From Cephalotus follicularis (taxonomy: Eukaryota; Streptophyta; Magnoliopsida; Oxalidales; Cephalotaceae), in contig BDDD01002659.1 in NCBI GenBank assembly GCA_001972305.1, forward strand, positions 62,001-126,000: a stretch of 64,000 nt of DNA, in the 5' to 3' direction. The position numbers were made by a program, and so were the translations under genes. This document shows positions 22,342-33,939 of the stretch, piece after piece. The first letter of the stretch is position 1; each line of letters begins with the position of its first letter. The notes under the pieces are model-generated. The model worked only from the letters and a program-made list of their open reading frames with translations. It was not told the DNA's origin and made no database searches.

Positions 22342-25212
22342 TGTGACATCCGTGTCCATGTACGGTCTGTGTCTGTGAGCCTACGTAGCTTCTGTCTGTC
22401 TGTCGGTTTGTTAATCTGTTTTCTGGCATTCATGATATGCATCATGGCATTATTTAAATTTTCACGATTTTATTCTGATTGTTTTCTGCATAAGAAATTA
22501 AATTGTCTTTCCGTAAATTAAATGATATTTTTCTGAAAAGACTGTTGATTCGGAAAAATAGCCCAAGTGGTATGTCTTAAACATCCATTTTTTGTCCGTA
22601 ACGGTTAAATTCTGGACGAAACCCAGTCCGTTTTGAGTTGAATATATAAGGGAAATACAATTTTTTTTGGGCAGTTTTTGCCATTTCTCTCCTCTCTCCC
22701 GTCTCTCTCTGCTGTCACCCTTCTGCCGTCGGCGTCAATGTCGATTTGACACCGGCGAAGGTACCGGCCGAACCGCCTCAGCCTCCCGAGCACGCCGAGC
22801 CCCACCACCGTGCCGGCAACCGCGCCGTTTGCGCGCCGTGAGCTCTTCTCTCTCTCCGGCTGTTTTTCGTTGTTTCTCCGTCTCCAGTGGTCGTCACGGC
22901 AAGGCGAGCCCAGATTTGGACTCCTGGCGTTGCGGCCGTTCGAACGGTACCGGCCTCGACCCGTGATGACGTTGGCATTGCAGATCGCCGGCGAAGGGCA
23001 GCCGCGATCAACGCGTCCTTTCCGGCCAAACGCGGCGGCGCCAGACCCAACGGGCCCTAGATCCGTGCTCCCCGGTGTCCAGCGGTCCAGATGCGACCTC
23101 TGCGGCTCACCAGCGACGCGCATGACTGTCACGCGCTGGCTAGCGGCGCCGCGTGGGCCCACGCACCGGCGACCCTCCGACGAGAAATTTCGGACATGTT
23201 TTCGGTCTCCGTTCTCTGCGGTGATGTGATCCGTTCCAGTTCCGCTGCGGGATTCTGACTCTGTGCTCTGTTTCATCAACTTTCGGTAAATTCCGAACTC
23301 TGTTCCGTTAGTTCTGTTTTCTGATGTTCTCTGCATTTCTGTATCTGTTTCTGATGTATATGAACTTGAATTGCTTATATGACTCGAATTGGATAACTTG
23401 GACAACCACTTGGACTAGTTTTAATGATTTTGGACTTACTTAAATGTTTTCGAAAGAATGTTTAAATAAGAAGTTTAAAAGATGTTTTTAATAATCTGAC
23501 TTCTGTTTTGTTAACCGGATTGATCGGTTATAGTTTTCTGACATCTGCACGAATTACAATGCATAAAGCTTTTCACATCTTTGTACGTGTTTGAGTCTGA
23601 TATGTCTGTAGTCTATTGTCTGTCTGAGTTCTGATAGTCTGTTATCTATCTGTCTGTCTGTTGGTAGAGGATCCTGTCTTTGAGGTCGGCCATGGAGGCG
23701 ACAAGTCGAGGGACTCGCTCGTCTGTACTGTGAGTGGAACGCCTTTCTTTAACCTTTTATTTCTGAAATGCTTTTAATGGTTTGAATGTTTCAAACGTTT
23801 TACGTTTTGCTTTCTGTATATGAATGAAACTTGAATCTGTTTCTGTTCTGAAATCTGTTTAAGTTATAATGTCTGGAACTTTCTTTTAATGTTTTCAAAT
23901 ACTCGCATAGTTATAGTCATAGTATGACACTATTTTCGGTTATATCTGTATTTGATAAGAAACGACTTCTGTATCTATTAAACTCTGTTTTGACGGCTCT
24001 GCCGATCTCTGTATCTGTTTAAATCTGTTTAAAGTCTGCTTCGAGAAAATCTGAGATTCTGTATTCTGTGTTCTGAAATCTGAGTTTCTATTTTCTGAAA
24101 TCTGTTAAATATATCTTGATGCTCTGGGGTCTCGGTATTGTATTTACTTATACATTTGCTTGCCCATGAGAGGCACTGTCTACACAGTAGACTTTCTGTT
24201 TCTGATGCTTTGACACGACGGTGTCATTTCCTTTCTGTTCTGCTGGACGTTCGACTCGACGGGGCCCAGGCGTCAACCTTACGTAGTAGACCCATGGCAT
24301 CTCTATATATTTATCTATGTTTTAACTGCTACTAATATATATATATATATATATGAAATTTCTGATGATTTTGAATCTGTTTGAAGGAAATGATCTATTT
24401 TCTGATCTGGTTTTCTGCTGTTTTCCGAAAACTTTGGTTTTATAAACCGTTTCTGAAATTATATCTGTTTAAGTGGTTTTAATCTGTTTTATGAATCCGA
24501 TTCTGGATTTTTGTCATGTTTATGAAGTTTTGGGTTTTTAGTTGTTTTACTTTCGTTTATATCTTTCTGTAAAAATGTTTATATGCGAGCAAAAACTCTG
24601 CGGAGTCTTTTTGTTCCATCTCACTAGTCCTGTGGACTAACCCTCTCTTCTGTTTTCTGTTTTTAGTTCTGACAGGTTAGTCTGCTGCGCTCTGTTAGCT
24701 GGAGTCTGTTTGTCTGCTGAGGTGAGACCACGTAAAGGGCATGCTACCAGAGTCAACATATGCATAGCATACTGCATCAATTTTTTAAATTCTGCATTAC
24801 TTATATGTTTATATAAATGTTCTGTTTTCATTTAAAAAGGGTTGAGCCCTATTTAGATTTCTGTTTTGATAATATGGTTGAGGCTGAGCCCAACCCGTTT
24901 CTTGTTTACTGCTTTTAAATCATGATCTGCTGAGGGCTGAGCCTATTTTATAAATTGTGTTTTTCTTTACAGGGGACATAGTCCTATAAACGAATACTAC
25001 ATGCCCGATTTTCGTAAAATTTTAAGAGTTAGAATTATTTTCAAGTTTTTCAAGAAACTTTTCTGTTTTCTTTCTGTTTTGAAGAACTATCTGTTTTAAA
25101 ATGCTTTTTCTGAAACTCTGTTCTGCTAAACCTACGAGGTGAGTCTCTGTTGGAAGGCTTGGCCTCGTAGCGGGCACGACGTATTCCAGCGGGGCTGGGT
25201 CCGGGCGTGACA
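22342..25212 (+). mobile_element. LTR copy E, second of a head-to-tail pair
   Basis: It starts TGTGACATCCGTG immediately after copy D and ends GGGCGTGACA. The right target duplication TGCTG is at 25213-25217, so D and E together behave as one insertion into the Tekay 5' LTR. No internal retroelement sequence lies between the two copies. Exon-like block 1 is at 23668-23729 and block 2 at 24667-24721. Confidence 0.85.
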
Positions 25213-25524
25213 TGCTGAGAGTCCATGGCCGAGCAGCCTCCATGCCCGAGCTGCCGTGCTGAGCTCCATTGCTCAATGCTGAGCTCCATTCCATGTCGAG
25301 CTTCCGTGCTGAGCTCCATTGCTCAACACCCGAGCTCCTCGCCGGCAAGCGCCGAGCAATTTCCCTTTGCCGGTGTACTCTATGCATGTCCTTAAGCATG
25401 CTGGATAATGCCTGCACGTCCATGCCAGCCCTACGCCGAGCTTCTCTACTAGTGCCTGAGCAGCCGGGAAATCAAGTATAAGCCAGGATAGTGCACCGGA
25501 GGTGAAGTGCCAAGCTCCTCCCCA

Positions 25525-25650
25525 ACGCCCGGAGTGACATGCCCGAGGAGACGATGACCGGGGTGACATGCCCGAGGAGACGATGCCCGGGGAAACATGC
25601 CCGAGGAGACGATGCCCGGGGTGACATGCCCGTGGAGATGATGCCAAGGG
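25525..25650 (+). repeat. 33-bp minisatellite in the Tekay 5' LTR
   Basis: About four units of GACATGCCCGAGGAGACGAT with a GCCCGGGGT linker follow one another. The equivalent array in the 3' LTR is at about 32490-32605. It is GC-rich and gives rise to repetitive, meaningless open frames. Confidence 0.85.
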
Positions 25651-26209
25651 AGGTATGCGCCTGAGGAGAGGACACTAGGGAAAAATTGCGCCTGAGGAGA
25701 TAACGTCGGGGGAGATATGTTCCTGAGGTGACAGAGCCAGAGGAGCCGCGCCTGGGAAGCCATACGCCCGAGATGGAGATGCCCGGGAACCATACCCATG
25801 GTGCCATGTCGGGGGTGCCATGCCAGAGGAGCCATCAGGCTCTTCCCTGCCATACAAGCACACCCCGGTCTCCTTTCCCATGCATCCATGGATGCTCCCA
25901 ACCAGTGCACCACAGTTGCCATGTCTGTTGGGCTCGTCCCTGGTAAGTGCCGAGACGCCATGGAGCACGTTATGCACTTTGCATGCGCCAGGCATGGGTT
26001 CAGTACGCACAGAGCCCCGAGTATTACTTTGCATGCGCCATGCACACTTTGAGGTGAACCTTGCGCATGGAAGGTGCAATGCACAATGGTGAGCCCTGGT
26101 CTGGCTAAAGAAATGGATTTAGAATACTAAAGGAATAAAAGGGAAATAATTAAGGGAAGGAAATAGAACTAGAAAATGGAATAAAAAATGAAAAGACTTA
26201 GATAGATGG

Positions 26210-26445
26210 TCCCAGGCTGGTGAGCCCAACAAGGGAGAATTCCGCCGAGCAGGTGAGCCCAATGGGTGAACTCCACGAGGCTGGTGATCTCGGGCGAATC
26301 CGCCAAAGGTGAACCTAAGGGTGAATTCCGCCAGAGCTGGTGATCCAAAGGGTGAACCGCAGAGCAGGTAAGCAAATGGCGAATTCCACTCAGCAGGTGA
26401 ACCTGAAGGAGAATACCGCGGGCTGGTGAGTCTAAAGGTGAACCT
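26210..26445 (+). repeat. Degenerate repeat of about 40 bp in the Tekay 5' LTR
   Basis: Six or so units alternate between a GCTGGTGAGCCCAA-like half and a GGGTGAATTCCGCC-like half. The 3' LTR counterpart is at about 33170-33400. Confidence 0.75.
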
Positions 26446-27099
26446 TATACACTGACCAGACCTTAGGATGACCGGACTAGACTCCTCTGTAAAGTTTTGG
26501 TATGTATGTTTGAGTAGAGTAGTCCGAGGACAAAGGATGATACTGTCAGGTTATGGTTTGCATTCATGGTAGGCATGCATATTTACTTCTCCTCTGCATT
26601 TATTGGTATGTGCCCGTGCATGTGGTAACCTACACAACCCTCAGGGTTGCTGACTCATTCCTTTGAATTGACTAGGTACAGGAACAGGTAGTGGTGGCAC
26701 ATCGCAGCAGCGTCAAGGATAAAGAGCGAAGTAAGTTCCTTCTCCTCGGCAATACGCTTTATGATCAGACTTGCAAGGAATAATATGTATTTTATTTGTT
26801 TTATCTGCTGATTTATAGCAGTGTATTTTGTATCTTTTGGACTAGGTCGGTATATCCACACATTAAATAGAGGATTATGATTATAATTTATTTAAGTTTT
26901 AAATTTTTAAATGATGATGATGATGATTGTACGGATTGCCACGTGTCGAGACGTGAGGCCCAACCCACGGTTCGGAGCGTGACAAGTTTTGGTATCCGAG
27001 CCGTACTATTCTGCATATGCTGGGATAAGACCCTTGGCAAGTGGAATTAAGATAAATATGTGGATATTGACTCGTTCTTTTATATGAATCTGAATGGAA

Positions 27100-30000
27100 G
27101 GACGACGAAGTAAAAGAGTACTATGAGAGATGTCCGGCCCGTCGATGAGACGTACCCGTAGAAATGAGGAAAGACAAAAGAAAGTAAATGTGGCTCATGG
27201 AGCCGAAGCTGCTGCTCCTGCACGACAGGAACCTAGAGGACTTATGAGGAGAATACGGACGATGATAAGTTAGATGTATGAGTTATGCAATGTAATGTGA
27301 AGCGGTACTAGTGGAAGATGATTGAGTCTTCCGATGACACATACTCTTGGATGTTTTTAAAGTAGAGATTGATAAGAGAGAAGCAAATTTCTAGGGTTGA
27401 CACATGAAGAATCTCCCCGTAGTGTTGGTAGCCCAGCAGGACCTTCGAGGTTGGGAAGGCAATCTCGTGGTCTCAGTAGAGAAGACCCGGTCGTGATACA
27501 CGATGAAGGAGTTAGTGGAGGACGGCTTCGTAATGAGGTTCTTCTAAATCTACCGATGGTGAACAGGAGTCTGTTGAACCCTGTGTATATTGTGGTCACT
27601 CTAACCATGTTTCGGATGACATTACTGGTGGAAAGATGGTCGGTGTTAGAGTTGTAGAGCTCCAGACCACATCACTGCCTAATGTCCTCAGAACAAGTCC
27701 AACATAGGAAACCAAGCAGGACAAGGTTCAAACCGATCACAGGGAAGTTCCAGCAAGGCCGCCCTAGTACCAGTTACGAGGAGACCGTGGCAAGCAGCCG
27801 ATAGGACCTGTACCTATGGTACAAGGAAGAGTATATGCGATGGATCAGCGAGCTGTAGGTGGATCACCCTCAGTGATTGGAGGTTTGGTTTATGTATCTC
27901 AGCACTTGGCACAGACATTGATTGATTTAGACTCCTCCCATTCATATGTTGCTTCTCATTTTATAAGTCGTATGAATGTGGAGCCCAAACCTTTACCTTT
28001 TATGATAGAGGTCAGCACACCAGTAGAAGAGTCGGTTACCTCCTGGTGGGTGTGTAGATCTTGTGCCATTGAGACTTCGGGACATTTTCTTCCGGCAGAC
28101 CTTATAGTGCTGCCGATGGGCGGACTTGATATGATTCTCGGTATGGATTGGCTGTCAGAACATTATGCATATATGGATTGTAATATGAAGGCTGTAACCT
28201 TCCATCTGCCAGGACAGTCTCCGTTCCAGTTTATCGAGACGTTAGAGCATCAGCCAGTTTCCATGATATCTGCTTTTCAGGCTAACAGACTCTTGATACA
28301 GGGTTGTTCTGCTTACCTGGCACATGTTACGGATGACAGTAAATGGACACCGAAGTTGGAGGATGTTCTTGTGGTTTGTGAATACCCGGATATGTTCCAG
28401 AAGAGCTGAAATCCTTACCTCCTGAGAGAGATGTGGAGTTTTCTACATATCTTCTACCAAGGACAGCTCCAGTATCGACAGCTCCTTACCAGATGTCCCC
28501 TCCTAAGTTAAAGGAATTAAAAGTACAACTACAGGAGTTGTTGGATAAAGGTTTTATCAGACCCAGTGTATCCCTCTGAGGAGCACCGGCATTATTTGTG
28601 AAGAAGAAAGACGGATCATTACGGATGTGTATCGATTATCGACAGTTGAATAAGGTGACAGTTAAGAACAAGTATCCCCTACCGCACATCGACGATCTGT
28701 TTGATCAGCTAAAGGGATCTTCGGTGTTTTCTAAGTTGGATCTGAGATCAGGATATCACCAGCTCAGAGTTATAGCGGAAGATATTCCCAAGACTGCTTT
28801 CAGATCACAATATGGACACTACGAATTTGTAGTAATACCTTTCGGGGTGACCAACGCCTCTGCAGCATTTATGGGTCAGATGAACAAGATATTCAGTCCA
28901 TATCTTGATCAGTTCATAGTGGTGTTTATTGATGACATCTTGACATATTCAAAGTCCATGGAAGAGCATGGTGAACACTTGAAATTGGCATTACAGACTC
29001 TCAGAGACCACCGTTTATATGCCAAGTTTAGCAAGTGTGAATTCTAGTTTTCAGAGGTAACATTCCTTGGTCATGCTATATCCAGCGCAGGATTGTCAGT
29101 AGATCCTACAAAGATCGAAGCAGTAAAAAGCTGGAAGCGACCAACGAATGTGACGGAGGTCCGGAGCTTTCTTGGCTTGGCAGGATACTACCGTCGGTTT
29201 GTAGAAGGCTTTTCAAAGATAGCAACACCTCTGACTCGATTGATGCAGAAGAATGTAGCTTTTGTCTGGGACGATGCTTGTGAACGGAGTTTCCAAGAGT
29301 TAAAACATCTCTTGACTACTACGCCAGTCCTAGCCTTACCAGAAGGCAATGAAGGTTTTGTTGTTTATAGTGACGCATCAGGCAGTGGCTTGGGTTGTGT
29401 CCTTATACATAATGGAAGAGTGATCGCCTACGCCTCAAGGAAACTAAAGCCCCCATGAAGAGAACTATCCCACTCATGATCTTGAATTAGCAGTGATAGT
29501 GTTCGCTCTGTGAAAATGGAGGCATTACCTATATGTTACCAAGTTCGAGGTGTACACCGATCACAAGAGCTTAAAGTACTTGTTCTCATAGAAGGACCTG
29601 AATATGAGACGACGAAGATGGATGGAGTTTCTTAGTGACTATAACAGTGAAATACAGTACCATCCAGGCAAAGCTAATGTTGTTGCAGATGCCCTCAGTC
29701 GTCGATTGGCTTGCCTAACCATTGCTCATATTCAGACACGTCCATAGTTAATGGACCGAATCCGCGAAGCTCAGAGCAACGATGGAGATTTACTTAAGAC
29801 AGCGTTGAGCGAAGATGGAGGTTTGAAACCGGATTTCTATGTACAAGTTAACGGATTAATCCGATATCAGGGCAGAATATGTATTCCTAACAATAAAGAC
29901 CTGAAGGATGAACTGTTGTCACAAGCGCATCACTCTAGTTTCTCCGTACATCCAGGGAGTACTAAGATGTACTGGGATTTAAAGCTGGACTATTGGTGGA

Positions 30001-31165
30001 ACAACATGAAGAAAGAGATAGCTGAGTATGTTGCTTCCTGTTTGACGTGCCAATAGGTTAAAGCAGAGCACCAAAGACCAGCAGGATTGTTGCAACCGTT
30101 GCCTGTGGCACAGTGGAAATGGGAACACATAACGATGGACTTCGTGACAGGATTGCCTGGAATGAGGGATGGTCGTGATGCTATATGGGTGATCATCGAT
30201 CGCTTTACTAAGTCTGCACATTTCCTCGCGATCAAGACGAACTTTTCTCTCACACGGATAGCTAATCTGTATATTGCTGAGATTAGTACCAATTAGTGTG
30301 GTATCTGACAGAGACCCCCGTTTTGCATCGTGGTTTTGGAGAAAACTGCAAGAAGCTTTTGGTACTCAGCTGAACTTTAGCGAAGCTTTCCATCCCCAGA
30401 CTGATGGACAGTCTGAGAGGACTATACAGACTTTGGAAGACGTGCTACGGGCATGTGTTTTAGATTGTGGAGGTAGCTGGGAAGACCATCTACCCTTAGT
30501 AGAGTTCTCGTACAACAACAGTTTTTACGCCAGTATTGGTATGGCGCCGATCGAGGCTCTCTACGGAAGGAAATGCAGGACCCCGATCTGTTGGTTTGAA
30601 ATTGGTGAACAGAGTCTTTGGGGGCCCAAGCTTGTGCAGGACACGGTTGAGAAGGTGAAGGTTATCCGGGAAAGACTCCATACAGCACAAAGCCGACAAA
30701 AGAGTTACGCAGGCCACCGCAGGTGTGAATTGGAGTTCGCTGTAGGCGATCATGTATTCCTTAAAGTCTCTCCGACTAAAGGAATTATGAGGTTCGGCAA
30801 GGAAGGGGAGTTGACCCCTTGGTTTATATGGCCTTTTGAGATCCTTGAGAGAGTGGGTCCTGTTGCTTATCGACTTGCCTTACCACCCAGCCTGGCGGGT
30901 GTGCACGATGTGTTTCATGTTTCGATGCCGCGGAAGTACCATCCTGACCCTTCTCACATTTTACGATGGGAGCCCCTAGAGTTGAGAACCGATTTGAGTT
31001 TTGAAGAGATACCTATCCAGATTCTCGACCGATGAATCAAGCAATTGAGGAACAAGACCATGCCGTTGGTGAAGGTATTATGGCAATACCACGGAGTGGA
31101 AGAAGCTATTTGGGAAAAAGAAAACGATATGCAGGCTAAATACCCCCAGTTATTTTCATCCTAGG
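27100..31165 (+). pseudogene. Relic Tekay-like gag-pol
   Basis: Landmarks in order are these. The protease-like stretch DLDSSHSYVASH is at about 27925-27965. Reverse transcriptase covers about 28440-29050, with [16 protein letters not shown] and the catalytic FIDDI. RNase H covers about 29350-29700, with [11 protein letters not shown]. The integrase HHCC region is at about 29920-30055 and its core at about 30100-30560, with [13 protein letters not shown] chromodomain-like tail (about 31010-31160) has RNKTMPLVKVLWQYHGVEEA followed by a WEKE motif, typical of the Tekay/Del lineage. Gag upstream of 27800 is hard to recognise. This is a fossil with several breaks. Confidence 0.85.
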
Positions 31166-31201
31166 GAATCTCGGGATGAGATTTCTGTAAGGAGGGGAGG
31201 A

Positions 31202-33939
31202 TGTAAGAGCCCTAAATATTATAAAGAATTATTATTGGGCTTTGTAATTATATTCCTGCCTTTTGGGCTGGGCCAGAATTTTATGATGTATTTGTTTGGG
31301 CCTTAATAGAATATAATTTGTGAACTTGGACTAAAGAGAATATGTTTTTCTGCTTGGACTGGATTTAATGTAGTAATTGAATTTTTGGACTGATGAATGA
31401 AAAGTGTAATTTGGCCCAAGTGAGGAGGTGGGCCCAATTGGAATAGGTTGGCCCAAGGCATAAGGAAGGCCCTCAACCGTTGAGAATTGTCTCAGCAAAT
31501 CTAGATCCTTCCTCTCACGTGTATAAAAGGTGGGTGGTGGCCTGCAGACATACTTTTGGCCATTTTCTTGCACAGTTCCTCTAGAAAATTCGGGAGATTA
31601 AGAGAGTGGGAAGAAGGAGACAAAGTGGGTGTCCATGGAGCCCCATGTCCCCTTCACTCTGATGGTATAAATACCATTCCCTGGGAGCAAGGCTTTGTGC
31701 AAGGAAGAAGGAATTGGCAAAGTAAGGTAGTAGGCCCGGCTTTGGAGGAAATCTAGATTTTTGGAGGAAGGAAGCAATCTTCGTTTTCAACCTTTACCCA
31801 GGTAGGTTACTCCATGTCCGAGTGCCTACCAGCTTGTGTGTGTAATTGTTGTATGGTTCTTGATTGTGTGTTATTTTACTGGATGTTTGCTTGGTGCTAT
31901 GTGGTCTGTGTATTGTGTGCAATTATTGATTGTGTTAGTAGCGTAAATAAGATATGTGCTTGTTCCCTGCCATGCGTCCTGGCTTCAACGGTGCGTTTTG
32001 TTAAGTGATGCCAAGCATCCCTATTGTGTGCCCTGGCAATTATATTGTGCACACCAACAGTGCGCAACGCACGAAGGCGTTAATTGCAGAGACGCTGTGG
32101 CGAAGCCTGGAGCTTCTCTGGCCGTGCATCCAAGCACTGCCTCATGCTGAGCTCCCATGCCTGGGGTGCCGAGAGTCCATGGCCGAGCAGCCTCCATGCC
32201 CGAGCTGCCGTGCTGAGCTCCATTGCTCAACGCTGAGCTCCATTCCATATCGAGCTGCCGTGCTGAGCTCCATTGCTCAACACCCGAGCTCCTCGCCGGT
32301 AAGCGCCGAGCAGTTTCCCTTTGCCGGTGTACTCTATGCATGTCCTCAAGCATGTTGGATAATGACTGCACGTCCATGCCAGGCCTGCGCCGAGCTTCTC
32401 TACTAGTGCCTGGGCTGTCGGGAAATCAAGTATAAGCCAGGACAGTGCGCCGGAGGTGAAATGCCAAGCTCCTCCCCAATGCTCAGGGTGACATGCCCGA
32501 GGAGACGATGTCCGGGGTGACATGCCCGAGGAGACGATGCCCGCGGTAACATGCCCGAGGAGACGATGCCCGGGGTGACATGCCCGTGGAGGTGATGTCG
32601 GGGGAGGTATGCGCTCGAGGAGAGGACGCCAGGAAAGAATTACGCCTGAGGAGATAACGCCGGGGGAGATATGTGCCTGAGCTGACAGAGCCAGAGGAGC
32701 CGCACCTGGGAAGCCATACGCTCGAGATTTAGATGCCCGGGAACCATACCCGTGGTACCATGCCGGCGGTGCCATGCCAGAGGAACCGTCATGGCTCTTC
32801 CTTGCCATACAAGCACCCCGGTCTCCTTTCCCATGCGTCCATGGATGCTCCCAACCAGTGCACCGCAGTTGCCATGGCTGCTGGGCTCGTCCCTGGTAAG
32901 TGCCGAGACGCCAAGGCACATGTCATGCACTTTGCATGCACCAGGCATGGGTTCAGTACGCACGGAGCACCAAGTATTACTTTGCATGCGCCATGCACAC
33001 TTTGAGGTGAACCTTGCGCATGGAAGGTGCCATGCACAATGGTGAGCCCTGGTCTGGCTAAAGAAATGGATTTAGAATGTTAAAGGAATAACATGGAAAT
33101 AATTAAGGGAAGGAAATAGAACTAGAAAATGGAATGAAAAAGGAAAAGACTTAGATAGATGGTCCCAGGCTGGTGAGCCCAACATGGGAGAATTCCTCCG
33201 AGCAGGTGAGCCCAATGGGTGAACTCCGCGAGATTGGTGATCTCGGGCGAATCTGCCAATGGTGAACCTAAGGGTGAATTCCGCTAGAGCTGGTGATCCA
33301 AAGGGTGAACCGCAGAGCAGGTGAGCAAAGGGCAAATTCCACTCAGCAGGTGAACCTGGAGGAGAATACCGCGGGTTGGTGAGCCTAAAGGTGAACCTTA
33401 TACACTGACCAGACCTTAGGATGACCGGACTAGACTCCTATGTAAAGTGTTTGGTATGTATGTTTGAGTAGAGTAGTCCGAGGACAATGGATGATGCTGT
33501 TAGGTTATGGTTTTCATTCATGGTAGGCATGCATATTTATTTCTCCTCTGCATTTATTGGTATGTGCCCGTGCATGTGGTAACCTACACAACCCTCAGGG
33601 TTGTTGACCCATTCCTTTGAATGGGCCAGGTACAGGAACAGGTAGTGGTGGCACATCGCAGCAGCGTCAAGGATAAAGAGCGAAGTAAGTTCCTCCTCCT
33701 CGGCAGTACGCTTTATGATCAGATTTATAAGGAATAATATGTATTTTATTTGTTTTATTTGCTGATTTATAGCAGTGTATTTTGTATGTTATGAACTGGG
33801 TCTGTATATCCACACATTAAATAGATGATTATGATTATAATTTATTTAAGTTTTAAATTTTTATGATGATGATGATAATGATTGTACGGATTGTCACGTG
33901 TCGAGTCGTGGGGCCTAACCCACGGTTCGGGGCGTGACA
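31202..33939 (+). repeat. 3' LTR of the Tekay-like element
   Basis: It runs from TGTAAGAGCCC, directly after the polypurine tract, to CGGGGCGTGACA, followed by the target duplication GATCT. Unlike the 5' LTR it carries no insertion, so it shows the original sequence at the D/E insertion point (about 32172: GGTGCCGAGAGTCC). Confidence 0.9.

Larger units (their letters stand above)
18558..33939 (+). mobile_element. Tekay/Del-like chromovirus (Ty3/gypsy)
   Basis: The LTRs start TGTAAGAGCCC and end CGTGACA. The target duplication GATCT is perfect at 18553-18557 and 33940-33944. The 5' LTR is 18558-26984, containing a younger insert at 19524-25212. The 3' LTR is 31202-33939 (2738 bp). A tRNA-Met-type primer site (TGGTATCCGAGC) lies at 26990-27001 and the polypurine tract AAGGAGGGGAGGA at 31189-31201. 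Protease, reverse transcriptase, RNase H, integrase and a chromodomain-like tail are recognisable; gag is largely unrecognisable. By eye the first 300 bp of the LTRs differ at about 6-7 percent of sites, suggesting an age of a few million years. It is broken, with several breaks. Confidence 0.9.

Noticed and set aside
25449-26084. 211-codon frame, and its 230-codon counterpart at 32227-32919
   Set aside because: Both are antisense to the minisatellite of the Tekay LTR and translate as short repeats; other frames over the same DNA are equally open.
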